From positions 1 to 30,758 of the forward strand of contig JBGVLV010000031.1 of assembly GCA_045124465.1 (NCBI GenBank): DNA of 30,758 nt, given 5' to 3'. The stretch is from Scatosoma sp045124465 (GTDB lineage: Bacteria > Bacillota > Clostridia > Christensenellales > Borkfalkiaceae). A program made the translations under genes and the position numbers. Below, piece by piece: positions 1 through 6,926 of this stretch; position 1 is the first letter of the stretch; each line of letters begins with the position of its first letter. The notes beneath the pieces are model-generated. The model did no database searches, was not told the DNA's origin, and worked only from the letters and a program-made list of their open reading frames with translations.

Positions 1-960
1 GAATTGTTGTTGCTGGCAAGCTTGGTGAGTATCTTCGCTATGTCGCTCTACTATACGGAAAACGCGAAAACGACAAGACCCGAAATCGTTATTCTGTTTA
101 TCCTGTTCTGCGGGCTTGCGCTGACGATCTGGTGGCGGAAACATATCACCAACGTTTACGTTCAACACGTTACCGAACGAAATACGCAGATACTCGAAAG
201 CGCGAATTCTATACTGGCGAAAGACTATCAAAACTCCGAAAGCGACCGTATCCGGCTCGCGAGTATCGTTCATCGCGATAACAAGATCGTACCCGCTATG
301 CTCGAAACGGTAGAAACGGTCGCGGCGGAATCCCTCGGTGCGAAAACCGACGTTTTATTGAAAGCCTTACGGGAAATGTCCGCGGAGCGGAAAGGCTTGC
401 TCGCGGACTGTAACGCGCGATCCGACCGACCGCAAACGGGCGACGGAATGCTCGACGGTATGTTGTTGTTCCTGCAAAACAGCGCGCAAAAACGCCGCGT
501 GCGGTTTACGTTCGCGTTACGCGGCGATATGCAAATCCTCGACGGGCGGATAGAACGCACGCAATTCAACACGATCTTCACCGACCTCGGTGAAAACGCG
601 TTTATCGCGGCGGGCGAGAACGGGAACGCGTTCGCGGAAATAGATCTCGAAGGCGACTGCCCTCTTATCCGTTTCTACGACGACGGCGCGCACTTCGCCG
701 CAAACGTGATCGCGGGGCTTGGCAAAAAGCGTATCACCACCCACCGCGAAACGGGCGGGAGCGGAATCGGTATGTTTACGCTGTTCGAGATATTACGCAA
801 ATACAACGCGAGTTTCCGCTTGGACGAAAAGCCGGACAAGCTGCCGTATACGAAATGTATCACGATCGCGTTCGACGGTCTTAACGAATGTAAGATACGC
901 ACCGAGCGCGAGGAGATAAAAGCCCTCCGCAAAACGCGCGAAGATATTGTTTTCGAATAA
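1..960 (+). CDS. GHKL-type sensor histidine kinase, 5' partial
   Basis: The reading frame is open to the first base, so the start lies upstream. The visible 319 residues begin with two hydrophobic segments (about 1-18 and 27-44), then a short helical linker. A probable phospho-acceptor His sits in IVHRDNK (His about 90), where AgrC/HPK10-like kinases carry their HD..N box. The C-terminal half is an ATPase domain: N-box DLGENAF (Asn about 198), G1-like box DDGAHF (about 226-231) and G2 box GGSGIGM (about 251-257). Family knowledge: such kinases sense extracellular cues through membrane helices and phosphorylate a LytTR or other response regulator. No regulator is visible, so it probably lies upstream. 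The gene ends with TAA directly before a terminator now split by an insertion sequence. The signal sensed is unknown. The fold call is fairly safe and the subfamily less so. Confidence 0.82.
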   Translation, partial: ELLLLASLVSIFAMSLYYTENAKTTRPEIVILFILFCGLALTIWWRKHITNVYVQHVTERNTQILESANSILAKDYQNSESDRIRLASIVHRDNKIVPAMLETVETVAAESLGAKTDVLLKALREMSAERKGLLADCNARSDRPQTGDGMLDGMLLFLQNSAQKRRVRFTFALRGDMQILDGRIERTQFNTIFTDLGENAFIAAGENGNAFAEIDLEGDCPLIRFYDDGAHFAANVIAGLGKKRITTHRETGGSGIGMFTLFEILRKYNASFRLDEKPDKLPYTKCITIAFDGLNECKIRTEREEIKALRKTREDIVFE

Positions 961-980
961 AAAAACGCCCCCTGCGCTCA
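961..980. terminator. Left half of a convergent bidirectional terminator, split by the IS
   Basis: An A-run followed by GCCCCCTGCG (967-976) lies immediately after the kinase stop. Its exact reverse complement, CGCAGGGGGC, lies 1.35 kb away at 2329-2338, just beyond the other end of the insertion sequence. Joined together they make a 10-bp stem. Read on the minus strand, the stem is followed by a T-run. This is the left arm only; as it stands the arms are too far apart to act as a normal terminator. Confidence 0.7.
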
Positions 981-1004
981 TGAAGTGAACCCAAAAAGTT
1001 GGAC
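981..1004 (+). repeat. IS left terminal inverted repeat
   Basis: Begins TGAAGTGAACCCAAAAAGTT and matches the reverse complement of 2298-2321 at 19 of 24 positions, including the conserved CCC, AAAAGTT and GAC blocks. It lies just downstream of the orfB stop. Confidence 0.85.
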
Positions 1005-1015
1005 AAAAAATTTAA

Positions 1016-1867
1016 TTAAATTACTTGTGAATGAGTTCTGTACTCTACAGGACTCATTCCTTTTAATTTACGAGATATTCTCTCGTTGTTGTAGTAGTAA
1101 ATATATTCGTGTAAATTCTCAATGAAAGCGTCAACGCTTTCAAATTTTTCACCGTAAAACATTTCTACCTTTAACCGTCCGAAAAAGTTTTCCATTGCTC
1201 CGTTATCCATACAATTTCCTTTTCGCGACATACTTTGCGTTATGTTATGCTCTTTTAACAGTCTTTGATATTCAGCGTGTTGGTATTGCCAACCTTGGTC
1301 TGAATGAAACAATGGTCTTGCATCTTGGGGAAGTTTTTCAAACAAGCCGTTTAACATTTCCCGTATTTGTTCCAAGTTCGGACTTAACGAAATAGAATAG
1401 GAAACGATTTCTCGGTTATACAAATCCAACGTAGGGGATAAGTACACCTTTTCCCCACAAACATTAAATTGGGTTACGTCCGTTGTCAGTTTCTCAAAGG
1501 GTTTTTCTGACGTAAAATCTCTTTGCAAGAGATTTTCTGCAACTTTTCCTACTTCGCCCTTATAAGAATGATACTTTCCGTTTTTACGCTGTTTCCCTTT
1601 AAGATTAAGGCTTTTCATTAGCTTTAATACCGTTTTATGGTTTATGATATAGCCTTTTGCTCTCATCTCATCCGTTATTCGGCGATATCCATATCGTTGT
1701 TTGTGGTAATTGAAAAGCTCTATTATTTCTTCTTTCTCAACAGTGTATTTATCTACTTTGCCTTTCTTTTCGTTGTAGTAATACGTACTTCTTTTTACCT
1801 TTGAGATTTTTAACAGGATGTCAAGCGGATATTTTCGCCTTAATTGCGTAACTATTTCTGCTTTTTG
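1016..1867 (-). CDS. IS3-family transposase OrfB (DDE catalytic subunit, made by -1 frameshift)
   Basis: The frame runs without a stop from the frameshift region near 1861-1867 to TAA at 1016, about 281 residues. The first ATG (1666) lies well inside the domain, and the upstream part encodes the usual HTH_21-like segment with RSTYYY and YGYRRI, so expression as an OrfAB fusion is the likely route. The DDE triad is visible: Asp in TTDVTQF, Asp in FHSDQG and Glu in MENFFGRLK, with 35 residues between the last two, as expected for an rve integrase core. It catalyses cleavage and strand transfer at the IS ends. OrfA ends inside the overlap; the A-rich CAAAAAG is a plausible slip site, though not the perfect A6G heptamer. 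No damage is seen. Confidence 0.93.
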   Translation of the reverse strand, partial: QKAEIVTQLRRKYPLDILLKISKVKRSTYYYNEKKGKVDKYTVEKEEIIELFNYHKQRYGYRRITDEMRAKGYIINHKTVLKLMKSLNLKGKQRKNGKYHSYKGEVGKVAENLLQRDFTSEKPFEKLTTDVTQFNVCGEKVYLSPTLDLYNREIVSYSISLSPNLEQIREMLNGLFEKLPQDARPLFHSDQGWQYQHAEYQRLLKEHNITQSMSRKGNCMDNGAMENFFGRLKVEMFYGEKFESVDAFIENLHEYIYYYNNERISRKLKGMSPVEYRTHSQVI

Positions 1868-2274
1868 CTTTTCTTTTGTTCTTCCGCTGCAATTAAGGCA
1901 CTCAATTTTTTTATGTATTCGTTCTCCGCTCTCAAGTATTGATTTTCTTCTTTGAGCTTTTGCAATTCTGCAATTAAGTCGTTTTCCACTTGCTTGTCTA
2001 ATGGTTTCTTTCTCGGTCTACCTTTCTTGGAATTATCCATCTTTGTTGTTCTGCCACGCCTTTCTACGTAAAAGCCGGCTTCTCCTTCTTCCAAATATAT
2101 GCGTTCCCAATTCTTAACTTGTGAACGATAATTACTTGTTTCAGCTTTACTTTTTGTGTGCCAATATTTTCTTACCGTTTCACTATAACTTAAATTGTTC
2201 TCACGCATATCCATTATAACAGATATTTTGTATTCTGGCGAGTATTTTGTGTTCCATTCCTTCTTCCTTTTCAT
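1852..2274 (-). CDS. IS3-family OrfA (helix-turn-helix DNA-binding subunit)
   Basis: 140 residues from ATG at 2274, chosen because GGAGGTG sits about 7 bases upstream; the longer frame from 2322 would begin inside the terminal repeat. The N-terminus (KYSPEYKISVIMDMRENNLS) is a transposase HTH that binds the IS ends. A basic GRPRKK stretch follows, then a heptad-like helix (about 105-135: ELQKLKEENQYLRAENEYIK), the leucine zipper used for multimerisation in IS3 elements. It ends with TAG, the only TAG terminator of an apparently intact gene in this window, just past the likely frameshift point. Alone it would act as a regulator; fused to OrfB it forms the active transposase. Confidence 0.9.
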   Translation of the reverse strand: MKRKKEWNTKYSPEYKISVIMDMRENNLSYSETVRKYWHTKSKAETSNYRSQVKNWERIYLEEGEAGFYVERRGRTTKMDNSKKGRPRKKPLDKQVENDLIAELQKLKEENQYLRAENEYIKKLSALIAAEEQKKSKKQK

Positions 2275-2280
2275 AAAAAA

Positions 2281-2316
2281 TGCACCTCCAAAAGTTTGTC
2301 TAACTTTTGGGGTGCA
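2281..2316 (-). promoter_or_regulatory. RNA hairpin sequestering the orfA ribosome binding site
   Basis: In the minus-strand transcript TGCACCCCAAAAGTT pairs with AACTTTTGGAGGTGCA across a 5-base loop: 15 bp with one bulged A. The 3' arm contains the whole GGAGGTG ribosome binding site of orfA, and the 5' arm is part of the right terminal repeat. Only transcripts that enter from outside the IS can form it. This matches the known protection of IS10 and IS50 against read-through expression. Confidence 0.7.
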
Positions 2317-2321
2317 TATCA
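2298..2321 (-). repeat. IS right terminal inverted repeat
   Basis: On the minus strand it begins TGATATGCACCCCAAAAGTT and matches the left repeat at 19 of 24 positions. Its inner part doubles as the 5' arm of the hairpin that covers the orfA ribosome binding site. Confidence 0.85.
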
Positions 2322-2350
2322 TAAAGACCGCAGGGGGCTTATCTTATATT
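2322..2350. terminator. Right half of the split convergent terminator
   Basis: CGCAGGGGGC at 2329-2338 is the exact complement of the arm at 967-976. On the plus strand it is followed by a T-rich stretch (TTATCTTATATTTT). It abuts the GH2 stop codon, so before the insertion this hairpin would have stopped both the kinase and the GH2 transcripts. Confidence 0.7.
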
Positions 2351-4933
2351 TTAAAAGGTAAACGTAAATACGTTCGTTCCTTGTTTGGGTATCTCGTATT
2401 CCGCGGGAAGTTCGGGTCCGCAAGAATACGAACCCACGCCGCGCATAGCGAGGTCTACGCAAATATTCACGAACCCGTTTTCGGGCAATTCGAACGCGTG
2501 CGCCGTATCGCGGAGCTGCGCCGTCGTGTACGGGTTCACCGAGAACGAGAACTGCTTTTCGGCGGTCAGTTTAAACAGGTCTTTCACGCAAAGGTATTCG
2601 CTTGCGTAATGACTGCCCGATTCCTGCGGCCGAACGTAGTTTTTATTGTAATTCGTCTGCGCGTCGCCCTCGAACAGACCGTACCCGCAAGCCGCTTTCT
2701 TGTCCGCGTAACTCTCGGTCGGTCCGAATCCCACGTACGAGAACGCCGAATATTCTTTTGCCACGGCGAACTCCAACCCGAATCTCGGCAGGTCCTTAAC
2801 CCAGTCGGCGACCTTATACGAAAGTTCTACAATCAGGCTACCGCCCGAAACGGCGTATTTCAAAGTAAAGTCCGCGACGGGCATGCGGCAATTCGCCGCC
2901 AACGAGCCTTGGAATACGTAGCCGTTTTCCGTCTTTTCGCAAGCGTAGATCTGCGGTCTGCATTCGTTCAAACGGTAATGCCCGTTCCAACGCCAAAGCA
3001 GGTTGCGGTCGTTGTCCGTATAACGGGTGATATTCAGTTCCACGGGGTTTTTAAGCACCTCTTTCCCGTCCGCTCTGAGGGAAACGAGCGCACCCGTATA
3101 TTCGTTCACCGAAATTTCGAGGCGGTTTGCGGTCGGTTTGACGGCGGGTATCGCCACGGGCAAAAGCTCCGATTTTGTTTTACCGCCGTATACCGCTTGC
3201 ATTTCCAAAGCGGCGGATTTGAGTTTTCTGTCGGGGGTCAAAAGCCCGTCGCAACAGAAGTTGCCGTCGTGTTCGCCCTCCTTTTCGCCGAAGTCGCCGC
3301 CGTACAAAAAGCCTTTTTTGGTCTTGATACCGTGATCTGCCCATTCCCAGACGAATCCGCCCATACATTGTTCGTTGTTATAAATGATATCCCAGTATGC
3401 GGCGATATCCCCGCAGGAATTTCCCATCGCGTGCGTGTACTCGCAAAGCACGTACGGCCGCGTTTCTTTCGGGTTTTCGAGCACGTCCTTTTTCATTCGC
3501 TCCAAACTCGGATACATCATACTCACCATATCCACGAGCTTGGAATAGTAGTACTTCTTATCCGCCACTTGCAAATTCTCGTAATGCACGGGTCGCGTCT
3601 TGTCCCATTTGCGGATATACTTCGCGCCCGCGAAAAACGCTTTCCCGAACGAACTCTCGTTCCCGAGCGACCAAATGATAACGCACGGACGGTTTTTGTC
3701 CCGTTCCACAAGCGCGGTATGACGGTCGGTAATACCCTTTTCGAAGAAGGTATTTTCCGCGTACTCCGACCAAAGTTTAAGGTCGTATCCCCCGTCGCGG
3801 GCGCACGCGCCGTGCATTTCGAGATCCGCCTCGTCCATCACGTACAGACCGAACCTGTCGCAGAGCTGATAAAACTCGGGCATATTCGGATAGTGCGAGG
3901 TCCTGACCGCGTTCACGTTGAGTTCTTTCATCAACCGCAAGTCGCAAACAAGGTCTTTGAGCGTGACCGTCGCGCCCGTCTTGCAGTTGAAATCGTGACG
4001 GTTTACGCCCTTTAACTTCGTACCTGCCCCGTTGATCTTGAAAACCTTGCCGTCGATCCGCACTTCGCGGAATCCTACTTTTTCCACGATCTTTTCGCCC
4101 GCGGCGTACAGTTCGAGCGTGTATAAAACGGGCGTTTCCGCCGTCCATTTTTTTGCGTTCTCAACGCAAAGCTCCACCCGCTTGCCCGCTTTCACGAACG
4201 CCGTTTTCCGACCGAATACGAGCCGTATGTCCACTTCGCCCTCGTTGGCGAAGGTCAGGATCCCGTCGCCGCCGTGGAACGAGGTCGTAACGCGGTAGTC
4301 GGTGATATGCGCCGTCGGACGGGTCAAAAGATATACGCTGCGGAATATGCCCGAAAAACGGAGTTTGTCCTGACATTCGAGATAGGTCGAAACGCACCAT
4401 TTCAGAACGACGACGTCGAGTACGTTCTCGCCGCTTTGGACAAGCTCGGTGACGTCGAACTCGCTCGTCGCGTGGGAAATCTGCGAATACCCTTTGTATT
4501 CGCCGTTGACATAGAGATAGAACGCGCTGTCTACGCCTTCGAAGTCGAGGTAGTACCGCTCCCCCGCTTTCTTATCGAGCGAGAACTTGCGGCGGTAGTG
4601 CCAGCAGGGGTTATCCAAAGGCACGTGCGGCAACGTTACGGGCATCGGGTACTGAACGTTTATGTATTGCAGACGGTCGTAGCCGTGCATTTGCACGCAC
4701 GCGGGAACGGGTATGTTTTCTACGAGTTCCTCGTTTACGTCCACTTCCTTTACGTTTTTGTGTTGTCTGATCTGCCAAACGCCGTCAAGAGAGGTAAAAC
4801 GGGAGCTTGAATTTCTGTCCACGATCCCGTAACGGTATTTGACCTTGTCCGTTTCCAAGAACGGGATATAGTAGCTCCTATGCGGTTCGACCCCGACGCG
4901 CTCGAAACTTTCGTATTCTTTCCTTGTTTGCAT
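2351..4933 (-). CDS. Glycoside hydrolase family 2 beta-galactosidase (LacZ-like)
   Basis: 860 residues from ATG at 4933, with GAGGAG about 6 bases upstream. Domain order is that of LacZ: jelly-roll sugar-binding domain (about 45-205), Ig-like domain (205-295), TIM barrel (about 296-590) and a C-terminal beta domain. The acid/base Glu is in WSLGNESS (Glu426) and the nucleophile in VLCEYTHAMGNS (Glu498), the same contexts as E. coli Glu461 and Glu537. The GVNRHDF and RTSHYPN motifs are present too. No signal peptide, so it is cytoplasmic and hydrolyses beta-galactosides that have been imported. It is shorter than E. coli LacZ (1,023 aa), as in many Clostridia. Divergent from an AraC regulator and expressed from its own promoter. 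Its terminator is now broken by the IS. True substrate range is not deducible. Confidence 0.93.
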   Translation of the reverse strand: MQTRKEYESFERVGVEPHRSYYIPFLETDKVKYRYGIVDRNSSSRFTSLDGVWQIRQHKNVKEVDVNEELVENIPVPACVQMHGYDRLQYINVQYPMPVTLPHVPLDNPCWHYRRKFSLDKKAGERYYLDFEGVDSAFYLYVNGEYKGYSQISHATSEFDVTELVQSGENVLDVVVLKWCVSTYLECQDKLRFSGIFRSVYLLTRPTAHITDYRVTTSFHGGDGILTFANEGEVDIRLVFGRKTAFVKAGKRVELCVENAKKWTAETPVLYTLELYAAGEKIVEKVGFREVRIDGKVFKINGAGTKLKGVNRHDFNCKTGATVTLKDLVCDLRLMKELNVNAVRTSHYPNMPEFYQLCDRFGLYVMDEADLEMHGACARDGGYDLKLWSEYAENTFFEKGITDRHTALVERDKNRPCVIIWSLGNESSFGKAFFAGAKYIRKWDKTRPVHYENLQVADKKYYYSKLVDMVSMMYPSLERMKKDVLENPKETRPYVLCEYTHAMGNSCGDIAAYWDIIYNNEQCMGGFVWEWADHGIKTKKGFLYGGDFGEKEGEHDGNFCCDGLLTPDRKLKSAALEMQAVYGGKTKSELLPVAIPAVKPTANRLEISVNEYTGALVSLRADGKEVLKNPVELNITRYTDNDRNLLWRWNGHYRLNECRPQIYACEKTENGYVFQGSLAANCRMPVADFTLKYAVSGGSLIVELSYKVADWVKDLPRFGLEFAVAKEYSAFSYVGFGPTESYADKKAACGYGLFEGDAQTNYNKNYVRPQESGSHYASEYLCVKDLFKLTAEKQFSFSVNPYTTAQLRDTAHAFELPENGFVNICVDLAMRGVGSYSCGPELPAEYEIPKQGTNVFTFTF

Positions 4934-4962
4934 GGCTTTACTCCTCGCTGTTTCTTGCTTTT

Positions 4963-4991
4963 ATTATATCCCATCCCGCCCGAAAAATCAA
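4963..4991 (-). promoter_or_regulatory. Promoter of the GH2 gene
   Basis: On the minus strand: -35 TTGATT (4986-4991), 17-bp spacer, -10 TATAAT (4963-4968), about 30 bp before the GH2 start codon. Very close to the sigma-70/SigA consensus. Confidence 0.8.
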
Positions 4992-5018
4992 TACCTATCC
5001 GTAAAAAAACCGATAGAC

Positions 5019-5042
5019 TTTATCAATGCGAATATGGATAAA
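5019..5042. promoter_or_regulatory. Candidate operator between the divergent promoters
   Basis: TTTATC (5019-5024) and GATAAA (5037-5042) form an inverted repeat with a 12-bp gap, lying between the two -35 boxes (4991 and 5057). The position suits binding by the adjacent AraC-type regulator. The arms are short and AT-rich, so chance is possible. Confidence 0.3.
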
Positions 5043-5056
5043 ATGATAGTAAATAC

Positions 5057-5085
5057 TTGCAAAATGCCCGTTATTTATATATAAT
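5057..5085 (+). promoter_or_regulatory. Promoter of the AraC-type regulator
   Basis: -35 TTGCAA (5057-5062), 17-bp spacer, -10 TATAAT (5080-5085). A second TATAAT overlaps at 5085-5090. An AAAGGAG ribosome binding site follows at 5103-5109. Confidence 0.75.
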
Positions 5086-5116
5086 ATAATCATACAACGT
5101 TTAAAAGGAGCAACGT

Positions 5117-5980
5117 ATGTACGCGAACGTCGCCTATTTGCATAACTCTATGACCCCGATCAAGGACGAGCGTTCACCGCTCGTCGTCACCAGTTGCGGG
5201 TACTATCGCGTGGACAGCGGTCCGATCATTCGGACGAACAGACCGAACGGCAGAAAGGATTATCAGCTTTTATACATAGCCGAGGGCAAGGCAAAGTTCC
5301 GTTTCCGCGGCGCGGTACGGATCGTGAAACGCGGGGAGATGGTCCTGTTCCGTCCGTACGAGCCGCAATTATATACCTATTTTCCCGAGGATAAATGCCG
5401 CGTGTACTGGGTGCATTTCACGGGCGGCGAGGTGGAAAACGTTCTCGAACGGTACGGCTTACCCAAGTGCGGGAACGTGTTCTTTTCGGGGACTTCTCCC
5501 GACTATCAATGGCTGTTCGAACAGATGATACGCGAGTTACAGCTCTGCCGCGAGAACTATTCCGAACTCCTCACCATTCTGTTACGGCACAATTTCCTTC
5601 TTATCGACCGTTACTTGAAAGAGGGCAACCGCGCGGGCGCGAACGCTTTGAACGAGATCGAGCGCGCAACGCATTATTTCAACGAAAATTACGCCGAAAA
5701 CATTCGGATCGAGGAATATGCCAAGTCTTTGCATATCAGCCCGTGTTGGTTCATTCGGCGGTTTAAAGAAATCGTAAAGGTCACGCCTATGCAGTATATC
5801 CTGTCCCTGCGTATGGCGAATGCGAAAACGTTGCTCGAAACGAAAAACTACAACGTAGCCGAAACAGCCAACGCCGTGGGCTACGACGACCCGTTGTATT
5901 TCAGTCGGTTATTTAAAAAGTACGTGGGCGTTTCCCCGTCCGAGTATAAAAGATCCGCTTACGGAGTTCAAACTCCGTAA
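5117..5980 (+). CDS. AraC-family transcriptional regulator
   Basis: 287 residues. The N-terminal half (about 45-110) is an AraC-type cupin sugar-binding domain, with the LLYIAEGKAKF strand, the GEMVLFRPYEP turn and WVHFTG. The C-terminal double helix-turn-helix (about 181-280) shows the family marks IEEYAKSLHISPCWFIRRFK and VGYDDPLYFSRLFKKYVGVS followed by SPSEYK. It should bind DNA directly and respond to a sugar. Divergent from the GH2 gene across 183 bp holding both promoters, so it is most likely the local activator of the beta-galactosidase and probably regulates itself. No transporter is adjacent. The last codons lie inside its own terminator hairpin. Start chosen for AAAGGAG 7 bases upstream. 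Confidence 0.93.
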   Translation: MYANVAYLHNSMTPIKDERSPLVVTSCGYYRVDSGPIIRTNRPNGRKDYQLLYIAEGKAKFRFRGAVRIVKRGEMVLFRPYEPQLYTYFPEDKCRVYWVHFTGGEVENVLERYGLPKCGNVFFSGTSPDYQWLFEQMIRELQLCRENYSELLTILLRHNFLLIDRYLKEGNRAGANALNEIERATHYFNENYAENIRIEEYAKSLHISPCWFIRRFKEIVKVTPMQYILSLRMANAKTLLETKNYNVAETANAVGYDDPLYFSRLFKKYVGVSPSEYKRSAYGVQTP

Positions 5981-6002
5981 GCGGATCGCTCTTTTTTATT
6001 TT
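5952..6002 (+). terminator. Intrinsic terminator overlapping the end of the AraC gene
   Basis: Two 17-base arms, 5952-5968 (GATCCGCTTACGGAGTT) and 5971-5987, are perfect complements separated by CA, followed by GCTCTTTTTTATTTT. The last six codons and the stop codon form part of the stem. It lies against the stop of the convergent lipoprotein gene. Confidence 0.9.
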
Positions 6003-6003
6003 G

Positions 6004-6735
6004 TTATTCTTCCGTAGCAGGAACGTCTAACGTGACGGTAACGCTCAATTCCGCGCTCGTCGTGTTCTTGATCTGGAAATGTATGAACGTTCTTCCCGCG
6101 TCAATGTTCGTGCCCTCTACTTCCAAAACTACCGTAAGCACGCCGTTTACCGCCTCTTGCCACTCGCTTTGAGCGGACAGTTTTACTTGCACGCTCTCGC
6201 TCTCGATCACCAGTTTCGCGCCCTCTTGATAACGTACTATATAATAGTATTCCGCGTTCGCGGCTAACGTCACCGTCGAGTTCCCGTCGTCGTTCACCAC
6301 GAGCGTGAACGGTTTTAATTCCGAGCCGTCGGGCGTGGTATCTTCCAAAACGATCTCCAACGCATCGTCCGTGCCGTCGATCTTCACGTCCTCCCAAAGA
6401 TACGCGTCGGGGAAATGCTGCGCGGGCAGGGAGGCGCTGTTCAATTTCACGTAGTACATAGCGTAATCGAGGCGCACCGTCGCCTTACCCTCGGCGTTCG
6501 TTTTCAAGTCCGCGACTTTCGCGTCTGTCGCGCTCGAATATACGGCAAATTCCACGTCCGCAACCGCCGCGCCTTTATCGTCTTTTACCGTTATGACAAA
6601 ATCCCCTTTCAAAGTCGCGGGCGTTTGCGGTTGCTCGGTTTCGGGTTCGTCGTCGCACGCCGCAAGCGCGCCGACCGCGCCGAAACACATACAAAGCGAC
6701 AAGACCGCCGCCGCAAATCTCTTGAATTTGTTCAT
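6004..6735 (-). CDS. Lipoprotein with an N-terminal Cna-B/prealbumin-like domain
   Basis: 243 residues from ATG at 6735, chosen for GGAGGAG about 6 bases upstream; an ATG further upstream would overlap the promoter. A charged N-terminus and hydrophobic stretch end in a lipobox, ALAAC, giving lipidated Cys27, then an acidic, Pro/Thr-rich spacer. Residues about 38-115 read as a Cna-B or carboxypeptidase-regulatory-like beta sandwich (FVITVKDDKGAAVADVEF, TNAEGKATVRL). The rest is beta-rich with a second probable sandwich (about 145-243) resembling bacterial pre-peptidase or carbohydrate-binding folds. No catalytic motif is seen. It should be anchored on the outer face of the membrane. Single gene with its own promoter; role unknown, perhaps binding or structural. 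Confidence 0.8.
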   Translation of the reverse strand: MNKFKRFAAAVLSLCMCFGAVGALAACDDEPETEQPQTPATLKGDFVITVKDDKGAAVADVEFAVYSSATDAKVADLKTNAEGKATVRLDYAMYYVKLNSASLPAQHFPDAYLWEDVKIDGTDDALEIVLEDTTPDGSELKPFTLVVNDDGNSTVTLAANAEYYYIVRYQEGAKLVIESESVQVKLSAQSEWQEAVNGVLTVVLEVEGTNIDAGRTFIHFQIKNTTSAELSVTVTLDVPATEE

Positions 6736-6766
6736 ACTTTCTCCTCCCGTAATAGCTACTGTTTTT

Positions 6767-6795
6767 ATTATAGCATATTTATTTCCCAAAATCAA
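6767..6795 (-). promoter_or_regulatory. Promoter of the small lipoprotein gene
   Basis: Minus strand: -35 TTGATT (6790-6795), 17-bp spacer, -10 TATAAT (6767-6772), about 30 bp before the chosen start. It uses the same -35 and -10 hexamers and spacing as the GH2 promoter. Confidence 0.8.
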
Positions 6796-6852
6796 CACTA
6801 TTTCAAAAGCGGGAAATAATTTATTATAAATTTTCCGCGCTTTCTTTCGGGG

Positions 6853-6902
6853 GATTCTTCACTTCGTTCAGAATGACGGGGAGAGCCAGAATGACGGGGA
6901 AG
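6853..6902. repeat. REP-like dispersed repeat
   Basis: Contains GATTCTTCACTTCG followed by TTCAGAATGAC, whose ATTCT and AGAAT ends are inverted, then a second partial copy of AGAATGACGGGGA at 6889. This resembles the short palindromic repeats that many bacteria scatter between genes. It lies between two minus-strand genes and no coding frame is seen. Confidence 0.55.
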
Positions 6903-6926
6903 GTCGCAATAAAGGCAAAACAAGAA

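Larger units (their letters stand above)
981..2321 (-). mobile_element. IS3-family (IS150-like) insertion sequence
   Basis: A 1,341-bp element with imperfect 24-bp terminal inverted repeats (19 of 24 matching, starting TG) and two overlapping minus-strand frames, orfA and orfB, in the -1 relation typical of IS3 transposases. OrfA has the long form with a leucine-zipper-like tail seen in the IS150 subgroup. It is more AT-rich than its flanks. It lies inside the loop of the terminator between the kinase and the GH2 gene. I could not find a convincing 3-5 bp target duplication: the left flank ends GCTCA and the right flank starts TAAAG. Both frames look intact, so it may be active. Confidence 0.92.

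Noticed and set aside
976..2326. Target-site duplication of the IS
   Set aside because: The left flank (GCTCA) and right flank (TAAAG) do not match for 3-5 bp, so none is claimed.
2195..4015. 606-codon open frame on the plus strand opposite the GH2 gene
   Set aside because: It is an antisense shadow of a GC3-rich gene: no family resemblance, an odd Arg/His/Val-rich composition, and it runs through the end of the IS.
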